Shown here one piece after another: positions 25,746-34,585 of a stretch of 64,000 nt of DNA (position 1 is its first letter; the number at the start of each line of letters is the position of its first letter). The stretch covers positions 1 through 64,000 of the forward strand of contig NZ_JACIBK010000009.1 of the NCBI RefSeq assembly GCF_014195325.1, read 5' to 3'. This DNA comes from Rhizobium sp. BK650. Its GTDB lineage: Bacteria; Pseudomonadota; Alphaproteobacteria; Rhizobiales; Rhizobiaceae. The position numbers and the translations under genes were made by a program. The notes under the pieces are model-generated. The model had not been told where the DNA came from. It saw only the letters and a list, made by a program, of their open reading frames with translations, and made no database searches.

Positions 25746-26993
25746 TTGCCGCCACGCCGCAAGATTCTCGTCGTGCTGAAAGGCTATCCCCGCCTTTCGG
25801 AAACCTTTATCGCCCAGGAGTTGCTAGGCCTCGAAAAAGCCGGCTTCGACCTGACGTTGATTTCCATGCGCCGGCCGACCGACAAGAAGCGTCATCCCGT
25901 GCATGACGAAATCAAGGCGCGTGTCGTCTACTTGCCAGAATATCTGCACGAGGAGCCGATCCGCGTGCTGAAAGGCCTCATTTCCGGCTTTTCCAAGCCG
26001 CGTTTCGGGGTCCTGATGAAGCGCTTCTTCGCCGATCTGCCGCGCGATATTTCGCGCAACCGCTTCCGCCGGCTTGGCCAGGCGCTGGTCCTGGCACGCG
26101 AATGGCCTGATCAGGGCGAGTGGCTGCATGCCCATTTCATTCACACGCCATCATCGGTGACCGAATATGCGAGCATATTGACCGGCACCCCCTGGACATG
26201 CTCAGCCCATGCCAAGGATATCTGGACCTCGCCCGATTGGGACCTCAGCCAGAAGCTCGACAGTGCCCGATGGGCCGTGACTTGTACCCGCACCGGCTAC
26301 GAGCACATGAAGGCGCTGACGGGTCGCAAGGATGCGGTGCATCTCAGTTATCATGGCCTTGATCTTGCCCGCTTCGGCCATTTTGCCGACGAACGCTCGA
26401 ACCGCGACGGCAGCGATCCTGCAGATCCCGCCTTCATCCTCAGCGTTGGTCGGGCGGTGGAAAAGAAGGGCTACGACGTGCTGCTGCGCGCGCTGGCCTT
26501 GCTGCCTGGGGACATCAACTGGCGCATGGACCATATCGGCGGCGGCGAAGGGCTTTCCGAGCTAAAAGAACTTGCTGGCGAACTCGGGCTTGCCGAGCGC
26601 ATCGCCTGGAAGGGTGCGCTGGCGCAGGAAGATGTGCTCGATCACTATCGCCGCGCCGACATCTTCGCGCTCGCTTGCCGCATCGCCGCCAATGGCGATC
26701 GCGATGGTCTGCCGAACGTGCTAGTCGAGGCTTCCAGCCAGCGGCTCATGTGTCTTTCTACCAACGTCTCCGGCGTGCCGGAGCTGCTCATCGACGGCGA
26801 GAACGGCCTCATCGTGCCGCCGGAAGATCCGGCAGCCCTTGCAAAGGCGCTCGAGACGGCAATCCGCAATCCGAATATGCGCAAACGGCTGGGCGATGCG
26901 GCCGAGGAGCGCGTTCGCGGCCATTTCGATTATCATTCCAGCATCCGGCAGTTGAGCAGTTTGTTCGAAGCAGAATGGCAGAAGGTGTCATGA
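25746..26993 (+). CDS. Family 4 glycosyltransferase
   Basis: A 415-residue GT-B glycosyltransferase. The N-terminal domain begins KILVVLKGYPRLSETFI, typical of exopolysaccharide-type GT4 enzymes. The C-terminal domain has ILSVGRAVEKKGYDVLLRAL and a donor site around DGLPNVLVEASSQRLMCLST. No ATG is placed correctly; the TTG at 25746, 11 bases after the previous stop, is the only start consistent with the family N-terminus. Its stop overlaps the next ATG (ATGA). Confidence 0.87.
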   Translation: MPPRRKILVVLKGYPRLSETFIAQELLGLEKAGFDLTLISMRRPTDKKRHPVHDEIKARVVYLPEYLHEEPIRVLKGLISGFSKPRFGVLMKRFFADLPRDISRNRFRRLGQALVLAREWPDQGEWLHAHFIHTPSSVTEYASILTGTPWTCSAHAKDIWTSPDWDLSQKLDSARWAVTCTRTGYEHMKALTGRKDAVHLSYHGLDLARFGHFADERSNRDGSDPADPAFILSVGRAVEKKGYDVLLRALALLPGDINWRMDHIGGGEGLSELKELAGELGLAERIAWKGALAQEDVLDHYRRADIFALACRIAANGDRDGLPNVLVEASSQRLMCLSTNVSGVPELLIDGENGLIVPPEDPAALAKALETAIRNPNMRKRLGDAAEERVRGHFDYHSSIRQLSSLFEAEWQKVS

Positions 26994-28120
26994 CGGCCCC
27001 CCGCATCTTCTTTTATGTCCAGCATCTGCTCGGCATCGGCCATATCGCCCGTGCCAGCCGCATCGCCAATGCGTTGGTCAAAGACGGCTTCGCGGTCACC
27101 GTCGTCACCGGTGGCCTGCCCGTGCCGGGCTTTCCAGGCGAAGGTGTGAAGACTATCGAACTACCGGCTGTCGTCGCCAGCAATGTCGGCTTCTCCGGTC
27201 TCGCCGACGCCGACGGGCGGGCGGCAGGCGAAGAATTTCTTTCCCGGCGCCGTGACCTGCTTTTGCAGGCCTTTGAGGAGGCAAAGCCCGATGTCGTGAT
27301 CATCGAGGCCTTCCCCTTCGGCCGCCGACAGATGCGCTTCGAGCTGCTGCCGCTGCTCGGTGCGATCGCGAAGGCCGAGCCCCGGCCGAAGCTTTTAAGT
27401 TCGGTGCGCGACATCCTGCAGGAAAACCGCAAGCCTGGCCGCGACGAGGAAACGGTCAAGCTGGTCAAGGAGCACTTTGACGCGGTACTTATCCACGGCG
27501 ATCCGGAGTTTGTACGTCTGGAAGATACGTTTCCCCTGACGGCCGAGATCGCCGACCGACTGCGCTATACCGGTCTCGTTGCTCCGCCGCCCGCGCCGGA
27601 ACCGCCAGAGACATTCGACATCATCGCTTCAGCGGGCGGCGGCGCTGTCGGAGCGGAACTGATCCGCGCCGCGCGCGACGCGGCAGCCTTGCTGCCCGCC
27701 AATCTTCGCTGGCTGCTGATTGCCGGACCTAACCTTCCCGCCGCCGATTTTTCCGCGCTATCGGACGCGCCTGCCAACGTCACAGTGGTGCGGTTCCGCA
27801 AGGATTTCCCCTCGCTGCTGCGCGGCGCGAAAGTCTCGATCTCGCAGGCCGGCTACAACACAGTGGGTGATCTCTTGCGCACCCAATGCCGCTCAATCCT
27901 CATCCCCTTCGTGGCGGACGGGGAGACGGAACAGACCGTGCGCGCCGAACGATTGCAGGCGCTAGGCCTTGCCGAAATCCTGCCGGAAAAAGGGCTGACC
28001 CTCAATGACGTCAAAGCTGCTATCGAGCGGGCACTTGCAGCCCCGCCGCGTCCGGCCGTTCGCCTCGATCTCGATGGAGCCGCAAAAACTGCAGCCATCA
28101 TTCGCTCAATGATCGGCTGA
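26990..28120 (+). CDS. Glycosyltransferase-like protein (MurG/GT28-like)
   Basis: A 376-residue protein related in plan to the protein encoded at 24499. The N-terminal YVQHLLGIGHIARASRIA is the GT28-like Gly/His loop, and SISQAGYNTVGDLL with ILIPFVADGETEQTVRAERL is the C-terminal nucleotide-sugar site. An ATG 15 bases earlier is possible, but the ATG overlapping the upstream stop, with GAAGG before it, is preferred. A glycan pathway is likely; donor and acceptor are unknown. Confidence 0.83.
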   Translation: MTAPRIFFYVQHLLGIGHIARASRIANALVKDGFAVTVVTGGLPVPGFPGEGVKTIELPAVVASNVGFSGLADADGRAAGEEFLSRRRDLLLQAFEEAKPDVVIIEAFPFGRRQMRFELLPLLGAIAKAEPRPKLLSSVRDILQENRKPGRDEETVKLVKEHFDAVLIHGDPEFVRLEDTFPLTAEIADRLRYTGLVAPPPAPEPPETFDIIASAGGGAVGAELIRAARDAAALLPANLRWLLIAGPNLPAADFSALSDAPANVTVVRFRKDFPSLLRGAKVSISQAGYNTVGDLLRTQCRSILIPFVADGETEQTVRAERLQALGLAEILPEKGLTLNDVKAAIERALAAPPRPAVRLDLDGAAKTAAIIRSMIG

Positions 28121-28314
28121 AACCCTCGCCTATTCCAAAATTCATGTGATATAAGAAAATTTCCGGCGAGAATCGGCGTTTTGACATGAGTCCGCTCCGC
28201 CTTGTTTTCGTTGCGATATCGGCGGTCTGACTGCATGGTCCTGTACTCGGAGATTCCCCCTTCCTCAGCATCAGGATCGCTGTACGGACTTTTCCCACAG
28301 TCTGATGGTTAACC

Positions 28315-31029
28315 ATGGAAAAAAGCCTCGCGCGCTACATCTGGAAGAACACGCGGCTGCAGCAGCTCTGGATTTTGCTGGTCGTCGCAGCCTCCATGGT
28401 GCCTTACTTCCTGTCATTCGACCTGCCGAAGCAGATCGTCAACGGGCCTATTCAAGGTGACGGCTTCGAAGGACCGGGCGCAAGACAGACTTTCATGCAC
28501 ATAGCCTACGACATCCCGCTAATCGGGCATGTCGAACTCTTCAAGGGCCTGGAGCTTAACCGCCTGCAGATGCTGATGGCGCTGAGCCTGGTCTTCCTGG
28601 CGCTTGTCGTGCTGAACGGCCTCTTCAAGTTCTACATCAACACCTACAAGGGCCGGCTCGGCGAGCGCATGCTGCGCCGTATTCGATTCGAGCTCATCGA
28701 TCGCGTGCTGCGCTTCCCGCCCGCCCATTTCAAGCGGGTGAAATCCGCCGAGATCGCCACCATGATCAAGGATGAGGTGGAGCCGATGGGCGGCTTCACG
28801 GGCGATGCCTTCGTCTCGCCAGCCCTGCTCGGCGGCCAGGCGGTCACTGCGCTTGCCTTCATCATCATCCAGAACTTCTGGCTGGGCATGATTGCGGCTG
28901 CAATCGTCGGCGTTCAGGCGGTGGTCATTCCCCGCATGCGCAAGCGCCTACTTGAACTCGGCCGCCAGCGTCAGCTGACCGCCCGCGAGTTGTCCGGCCG
29001 GGTTGGCGAGATCGTCGAAGGTATCGGCACGATCCATGGCAACGACACGTCGAACCTCGAACGAGCCGATATAGCCACTCGTCTCGGCCGTATCTTCTCG
29101 ATCCGCTACGATCTTTATCAATGGAAGTTCCTGGTGAAGTTCATCAACAACTTCCTTGCCCAGGTCACACCCTTCCTGTTCTACGCAATCGGCGGTTATC
29201 TGGCGCTCCAGGGCCGGCTCGACATCGGTCAGCTCGTCGCCGTCATTTCCGCCTACAAGGATCTTCCCGGCCCATTGAAGGAACTGATCGACTGGGACCA
29301 GATGCGCCAGGACGTACAGGTCAAGTATGCGCAGGTCTACGAGCAGTTCAATGTCGAGCCCTTGATCGACAGCCGCATTCAGGAGCTTGCCAGGACGCCG
29401 ATCGCGCCGCTGACCAGCGCGCTCGTCGTTACCAACCTTTCAGTCAGCGACGACAGTGGCGCACGCCTCGTCGATCATGTCTCGGTCGAGATCAAGCCGA
29501 ACGAGACAGTCGCGATCGTCGGGCCGAACGGCAGTGGTGCGGAAGCTTTCGCAGAAGCGCTCGGGCGCCTCGTATGGCCGGATTCCGGCCGCATCACTAT
29601 CGACGGACAAGATCTTCTGGAGCTGCCGGAATCGATCACCGGACGGCGCATCTCCTATGCATCTGCCGAAAGCTATTTCTTCCACGGCACGCTGCGCGAC
29701 AACCTCCTCTACGGGCTCAAACATGCCCCGATGAAAGAACCTGAATATGACGGCAAGGCGGCTCAAGAATATAAATGGTACGTCGCGGAATCGCAGAAGG
29801 CCGGTAATCCGACGCTCGACCTCAACAGCGACTGGGTGGACTATACGGCAGCCGGCGCCAACGGACCCGAAGACCTGCTGAAGGCGATCCGGCCGGTGCT
29901 CGACGCGGTAATGATGTCGCAGGATATTCTGGATCTGGCGCTGCGCTCCACCGTCAATACGGAGGTTCATACCGCACTCGGCAGTCATATCGTGGAACTT
30001 CGCAGATCACTGCGCGAGCGGCTCGCCAAGGAGAATCTCGACGCCATCGTCGTGCCATTCGATTTCGACTCTTATAACGCACAGGCGACCGTCGGCGAAA
30101 ACCTACTGTTCGGCACAATGAAGCGGCCGCTGATGAACAACCGCCGGCTTGCCGGCCATCCCTATTTCCAACAACTCTTCCGCGACACCGGACTGAGTAC
30201 CGATCTCTACGCGATGGGCCTGGAGATTGCGGAGAATGCGGTGGAACTGTTCCACGACCTGCCGCCGGACCACCCTTTCTTCCAGCAGCTGACCTTCATG
30301 ACCGCGGACGACATTCCGACCTACCAGGCGTTGCTGCAGAAGCTACAGGGCAAACGTTTCGAGGATGCGACGCCGGAAGACAGGGCAAGCATCATTCGCC
30401 TGAGCTTCGCCTATATCGAACCGCGGCACCGCTTCGGTCTCTTGACCCAGGCGCTGATGGACAAGATCGTCGACGCTCGCAAGCAGTTTCACGAGAACAT
30501 TCCAAGCGACCTCGCCGAACTGATCGAGCGTTATGACATCAGCCGCTTCACGGCCTCCGCGAGCCTTATGGATAATGTGCTCTTCGGCCGCATCGCCTAT
30601 CAGCAGGCTGATGCCTCCGACCGCATCCGCGTCATCATGGGTGAGCTCTTCGATGCGCTCGATCTTTATGACGACGTATTGTCGATCGGACTGGAATTCG
30701 ATGTGGGCTCCGGTGGCAAACGACTGACAGGAGTACAGCGGCAGAAGCTCAATCTCGCCCGCACACTACTCAAGCGCTCCGACTACTTCATCTTCAACCG
30801 GCCGATCCCGGCACTCGACCAGCGCATCCAGGACCAGATCACCCGTAACATCATCGAAGGCCTGCACGAGGAAGGCAAGCGCCCGGCTATCATCTGGGTT
30901 CTGTCTAACGCCAAGCTTGCCGAAATCTTTGATCGTGTTTTGCTCTTCGATCGCGGCAATCTTGCCGAGGCGGGCAACTATCCCGAACTTTCCGAGAAAA
31001 ACGGTATGTTCAAGGAACTGTTATCGTAA
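28315..31029 (+). CDS. ABC exporter-like protein with degenerate ATPase and large insertion
   Basis: A 904-residue protein. Residues about 15-340 form an ABC exporter type 1 membrane domain. The nucleotide-binding region starts near 365, but Walker A reads GPNGSGAE (403-410, Lys and Ser replaced by Ala and Glu), the Q-loop Gln is missing (ASAESYFF), the signature is LTGVQ (about 804-808), the Walker B end is FIFNRP (826-830, no Asp-Glu) and the H-loop His is Ser864. About 300 extra residues separate Q-loop and signature. A TLRDNLLYG-type motif occurs three times (459-467, 592-600, 750-758). It should not hydrolyse ATP by the normal route. It lies between glycosyltransferase genes and a cyclic-nucleotide-binding gene. 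Confidence 0.88.
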   Translation: MEKSLARYIWKNTRLQQLWILLVVAASMVPYFLSFDLPKQIVNGPIQGDGFEGPGARQTFMHIAYDIPLIGHVELFKGLELNRLQMLMALSLVFLALVVLNGLFKFYINTYKGRLGERMLRRIRFELIDRVLRFPPAHFKRVKSAEIATMIKDEVEPMGGFTGDAFVSPALLGGQAVTALAFIIIQNFWLGMIAAAIVGVQAVVIPRMRKRLLELGRQRQLTARELSGRVGEIVEGIGTIHGNDTSNLERADIATRLGRIFSIRYDLYQWKFLVKFINNFLAQVTPFLFYAIGGYLALQGRLDIGQLVAVISAYKDLPGPLKELIDWDQMRQDVQVKYAQVYEQFNVEPLIDSRIQELARTPIAPLTSALVVTNLSVSDDSGARLVDHVSVEIKPNETVAIVGPNGSGAEAFAEALGRLVWPDSGRITIDGQDLLELPESITGRRISYASAESYFFHGTLRDNLLYGLKHAPMKEPEYDGKAAQEYKWYVAESQKAGNPTLDLNSDWVDYTAAGANGPEDLLKAIRPVLDAVMMSQDILDLALRSTVNTEVHTALGSHIVELRRSLRERLAKENLDAIVVPFDFDSYNAQATVGENLLFGTMKRPLMNNRRLAGHPYFQQLFRDTGLSTDLYAMGLEIAENAVELFHDLPPDHPFFQQLTFMTADDIPTYQALLQKLQGKRFEDATPEDRASIIRLSFAYIEPRHRFGLLTQALMDKIVDARKQFHENIPSDLAELIERYDISRFTASASLMDNVLFGRIAYQQADASDRIRVIMGELFDALDLYDDVLSIGLEFDVGSGGKRLTGVQRQKLNLARTLLKRSDYFIFNRPIPALDQRIQDQITRNIIEGLHEEGKRPAIIWVLSNAKLAEIFDRVLLFDRGNLAEAGNYPELSEKNGMFKELLS

Positions 31030-31123
31030 TATTCTATTGGGGCGGCAGAGACAGCGCCAGCAAGGCGTATCGGTTGATTTTAGCGCATGATCATGGACCA
31101 TGCGGCAGGAGGTTGTAACGCTC

Positions 31124-31591
31124 ATGCTGTTAAGAGATGAAGTCGAAATGCTGCGGCGGGTGCCGATCTTCTCAAGGATTGCACCAGCAAAACTCAAGCT
31201 CTTGGCCTTCACCTCCGATCGCATGACCTACCGCCCCGGCCAGAACCTGTTTCACCAGGGCGACGTCGGCGACGCCGCTTATGTCGTTCTTTCGGGAACC
31301 GCTGATATCCTCGTCTCCTCGCCTGCCGGCGAAATCAAGGTCGCCGATGTCGAGGTCAATTCCATTGTCGGCGAAATCGCCATTCTCTGCGACGTTTCGC
31401 GTACCGCGACCGTGCGTGCCACCTCGCCGCTCGAAGTCCTACGCATCAACAAGGAACATTTCCTCAAGCTTTTGAGCGACTTCCCGGAAATGGCCGTAGA
31501 GATCATGCGCGTGCTTGCCGACCGTCTCAATCACACCACCGCCGAATTGACCGCCGCCCGCGCCGCCAAGCAGCCGCAGATGGCGCAGTAG
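31124..31591 (+). CDS. Stand-alone cyclic nucleotide-binding domain protein
   Basis: A 155-residue protein consisting almost only of a cNMP-binding (CRP-type) domain. The phosphate-binding cassette is intact: Glu84 (VGEIAIL, ribose contact) and Arg93 (SRTATVRA, phosphate contact). No helix-turn-helix follows, so it is not a CRP-like DNA-binding factor; the C-terminal helix (about 120-150) could pack on a partner. AGGAGGT lies 10 bases before the ATG at 31124; a start at 31100 is weaker. It follows the degenerate ABC gene by 94 bases and is probably co-expressed with it. Confidence 0.88.
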   Translation: MLLRDEVEMLRRVPIFSRIAPAKLKLLAFTSDRMTYRPGQNLFHQGDVGDAAYVVLSGTADILVSSPAGEIKVADVEVNSIVGEIAILCDVSRTATVRATSPLEVLRINKEHFLKLLSDFPEMAVEIMRVLADRLNHTTAELTAARAAKQPQMAQ

Positions 31592-31613
31592 AGTCTCAAT
31601 AACAACCCCGGAC

Positions 31614-31644
31614 AAAAGGTCCGCCAGGATTTTCCAGGCGGACC
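31614..31644 (-). terminator. Intrinsic terminator of the MFS gene
   Basis: Perfect 8-base arms GGTCCGCC (31618-31625) and GGCGGACC (31637-31644) with an 11-base loop. On the minus strand the stem is followed directly by TTTT (complement of 31614-31617), so it terminates the MFS gene. The plus-strand side has no T-run, although the stem may also stall transcripts of the cNMP-binding gene. Confidence 0.75.
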
Positions 31645-31666
31645 CTCGCTATTGACTTTATACGTG

Positions 31667-32998
31667 CTATTCGCGCTGCTCCAGCGCCTTGCTAAAGGCG
31701 AGAGCCGCCAGCGTGCAGATCGCGCCCGACAGCAGGTAGTATCCGGCGAAGGCGAGACCGAACCGGCTCGACAGGCTGAGAGCCACCAGCGGCGCGAAGC
31801 CGGCGCCAACGAGCCAGGCAAGGTCGGAGGTGAAGGCCGCGCCGGTGTAGCGATAGCCTCGGCCGAAGCGCGACGAGATCGAGCCAGTCGCCTGTCCGAA
31901 GGAAAGTCCGAGTACGCCGAAGCCGATAATGACATAGGCATCGTGCCCGCTATTGCCGGCACCGATCAGCAGCGGCCCGACAAAGCTGAAGATTGCGATC
32001 AGGACGGCACAGATGGCGAGCTGAGCGCGGCGGCCGATGCGGTCGGCAATCAAGCCCGAGGCTATGATGGCGATAATGCCGACAATGGCACCGATGACCT
32101 GCACCACCATGAAGGCACCGACCGGCCGATCGCTGTGCAGGCTCACCCAGCCGAGCGGGAAGATCGTCACCAGGTGGAACATGGCAAAGCTCGCCAGCGG
32201 CACGAAAGCGCCGATCAGGATATCGCGGCCGTGGACGCGCAGCACGTCCAGGATCGGCGCGGCTTCAAGTTCATGCTGTTCCAGCAGCGTGCCGAACTCC
32301 TTGGTCATGACGAGACGAAGACGCGCAAAGAGCGCAACGACGTTGATCGCAAAGGCAACGAAGAACGGATAACGCCAGCCCCATGAAAGGAAGTCTTCCG
32401 AGGAAAGGTTGGCGACGAAGTAACCGAACAGGATGCTCGCCAGCGCAAAGCCGATCGGCGCGCCGAGCTGCGGGATCATCGCATACCAGCCGCGGTGGTT
32501 GGGCGGTGCATTGAGGGCGAGAAGCGAGGCGAGACCATCCCATGCACCACCAAGTGCAAAGCCCTGGCCGAGCCGGAAGAGCGCCAGCAGCGCGATCGAC
32601 CAGTAGCCGATTTCATCAAATCCCGGCAGGAAGGCGATCGATGCCGTCGAGCCGCCGAGCAGGAAAAGGGCGATGGTCAGCTTTGTGCCACGTCCGTAGA
32701 AGCGGTCGATCGTCATAAAGACGACGGATCCGACGGGACGGGCGAGGAAGGCCAGCGAAAAAATCGCAAAGGAATAGAGCGTGCCTGTCAACCGGTCCGG
32801 CGCGAAGGGAAAGATGAGCTGTGGAAAGACAAGTACGGATGCGAGGCCGTAAACGAAGAAATCAAAAAACTCCGACATGCGACCGATCACCACGCCGACT
32901 GCGATGCTGCCAGGCGAGACTGGCTTGTCATCATGGATGCGCCGCGCATCCCGTTCCAGCGATGAAGATGATGGTCCTAAATGTGTGGCAGTAGCCAT
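31667..32998 (-). CDS. MFS transporter, metabolite:H+ symporter type
   Basis: A 443-residue, 12-helix major facilitator of the MHS family (ShiA/ProP/KgtP-like). Typical motifs are the first helix GRMSEFFDFFVYG, the loop FLARPVGSVVFMTIDRFYGRG and LFRLGQGFALGGAWDG after helix 4. Substrate is probably a small organic acid or osmolyte but cannot be read from sequence. The start has GAGGGAGG eight bases upstream. It is divergent from the cyo operon. Confidence 0.9.
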   Translation of the reverse strand: MATATHLGPSSSSLERDARRIHDDKPVSPGSIAVGVVIGRMSEFFDFFVYGLASVLVFPQLIFPFAPDRLTGTLYSFAIFSLAFLARPVGSVVFMTIDRFYGRGTKLTIALFLLGGSTASIAFLPGFDEIGYWSIALLALFRLGQGFALGGAWDGLASLLALNAPPNHRGWYAMIPQLGAPIGFALASILFGYFVANLSSEDFLSWGWRYPFFVAFAINVVALFARLRLVMTKEFGTLLEQHELEAAPILDVLRVHGRDILIGAFVPLASFAMFHLVTIFPLGWVSLHSDRPVGAFMVVQVIGAIVGIIAIIASGLIADRIGRRAQLAICAVLIAIFSFVGPLLIGAGNSGHDAYVIIGFGVLGLSFGQATGSISSRFGRGYRYTGAAFTSDLAWLVGAGFAPLVALSLSSRFGLAFAGYYLLSGAICTLAALAFSKALEQRE

Positions 32999-33019
32999 AT
33001 GAAACGCCTCCCTCGTTCA

Positions 33020-33041
33020 AGGTGCTTGTGACAAAGCACCT
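33020..33041. promoter_or_regulatory. Inverted repeat upstream of the MFS gene
   Basis: Perfect 8-base arms AGGTGCTT (33020-33027) and AAGCACCT (33034-33041) with a 6-base spacer, 22 bases upstream of the MFS start. Position suits an operator or a leader hairpin. The 372-base intergenic region 32999-33370 otherwise contains only the cyo-side repeat and no gene. Confidence 0.4.
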
Positions 33042-33268
33042 CAAGCTGATCTTGTTCCATATCTGCAGCTTATCAAGTCCCGACAGCGCAAATAGTGATC
33101 TGCGCTCGTCAAAAACCATGGGCCTGAATCGGCACCGCGGGAACACGCGACCTATTCCACAGTTTTATTGGGCAACGTCCACCAATTCGGATATACAGAA
33201 GCCGGCGCCGACGGGATTCCTTCACGATTTCATCAGGATTTCAGAGGCGTCGCGCCAGCTGGCTCTCC

Positions 33269-33296
33269 CGCAGTGCAAAAAGCATGTTGCACTGCG
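33269..33296. promoter_or_regulatory. Inverted repeat upstream of cyoA
   Basis: Perfect 10-base arms CGCAGTGCAA (33269-33278) and TTGCACTGCG (33287-33296) with an 8-base spacer, ending 74 bases upstream of the cyoA start. It is a likely operator for the oxidase operon. The TGCA-rich arms recall PhaR-type sites of alphaproteobacteria, but that link is only a resemblance. Confidence 0.45.
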
Positions 33297-33370
33297 ACCA
33301 AAGACCTCATATCGCTGCTCGTGCCAGTGCTTTAGTCGGCAATAGAACGAAACAAAAAGAGCTTAGAGAC

Positions 33371-34543
33371 GTGCAAAAACTGCCAAAGTTTTCCCGCCTT
33401 CTATTAGTCTTGCCGCTGTTTTTTTTGGCAGGATGCAACATGGTGGTCTTGTCGCCCTCCGGCGATATCGCCGTCCAACAGCGCGACCTCATCATCGTCT
33501 CCACGGTGCTGATGCTTTTGATCATCATTCCGGTGATCTTCCTCACGCTGTTTTTCGCTTGGCGTTACCGGCGCACTAACGCGGCTGCGAACTACGCGCC
33601 CGAATGGCACCACTCCACGCGCCTCGAAATCGTGATCTGGGCGGCACCGCTCGCCATCATCATCGCGCTTGGCGCGGTGACCTGGATATCCACGCACAAG
33701 CTCGATCCGTTCCGGCCGCTCGACCGCATCGATGCCGATCGCGCCGTTCCCGCAGATATCAAGCCGCTGACCGTCGAGGTCGTTGCGCTCGATTGGAAGT
33801 GGCTGTTCATCTACCCAGATCTCGGCGTCGCGACCGTTAACGAACTCGCAGCGCCGGTCGATGTCCCGATCGATTTCAAGATCACGGCCTCCTCGGTAAT
33901 GAACTCATTCTTCATCCCTGCGCTCGCCGGCCAAATCTACGCCATGCCCGGCATGCAGACGAGGCTGCATGCCGTCATCAATAAAGAAGGCGAGTATGAG
34001 GGCTTCTCTGCCAATTACAGCGGCGCAGGTTTCTCGAATATGCGCTTCAAATTCCACGGCCTAAACCAGCAGGGCTTTGACGCCTGGGTGGCGCAGGTGA
34101 AGCAGCGGGGCACGATGTTGAACCGCGAAGCCTATCTGAAGCTTGAAAAGCCGAGCGAGAAGGAGCCGGTGCGCTATTATGCCGGCGCTGATGCCGACCT
34201 TTACAACGCGATCCTCAACATGTGCGCCACGCCCGGCAAGATGTGCATGAACGAGATGATGCACATCGACATGATGGGTGGCGGCGGCAAGGAAAGCGAA
34301 GGAAACCGGGAAAAACTCACCTACGACAACCGCTATGCGAAGGAAGGCGTTGTCGCCCCCGGCGCGACGGTGCCCGCAACCGGCGCTCCTTCCCGCGCCG
34401 AACCTCCTCGCGAGGGCGGTAGCAATGAGGGGCAGCACGATATGCAGAAGATGCCCGGAATGGACATGCAGCATGATGGCCATTCTCCCGGCGTGGGTGA
34501 CGGCGGAAATCCGGCGCCGGCGCAGCTCAACAATAACAATTAA
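33371..34543 (+). CDS. cyoA: Cytochrome bo3 ubiquinol oxidase subunit II, CyoA
   Basis: Subunit II (390 residues) of the bo-type quinol oxidase. It has a lipoprotein signal (LPLFFLAGC), two membrane helices and a periplasmic cupredoxin domain. The CuA cysteines are absent and the segment MPGMQTRLHAV...FSANYSGAGFSNM is typical of quinol-oxidising CyoA. A C-terminal tail of about 60 residues is rich in Met, His, Gly and Asn. I chose the GTG at 33371; the upstream open frame has no lipoprotein logic. Confidence 0.95.
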   Translation: MQKLPKFSRLLLVLPLFFLAGCNMVVLSPSGDIAVQQRDLIIVSTVLMLLIIIPVIFLTLFFAWRYRRTNAAANYAPEWHHSTRLEIVIWAAPLAIIIALGAVTWISTHKLDPFRPLDRIDADRAVPADIKPLTVEVVALDWKWLFIYPDLGVATVNELAAPVDVPIDFKITASSVMNSFFIPALAGQIYAMPGMQTRLHAVINKEGEYEGFSANYSGAGFSNMRFKFHGLNQQGFDAWVAQVKQRGTMLNREAYLKLEKPSEKEPVRYYAGADADLYNAILNMCATPGKMCMNEMMHIDMMGGGGKESEGNREKLTYDNRYAKEGVVAPGATVPATGAPSRAEPPREGGSNEGQHDMQKMPGMDMQHDGHSPGVGDGGNPAPAQLNNNN

Positions 34544-34585
34544 CCTGGCGCTTTGCGTCGCAAGACATAACGAACGGGTTGTTCC

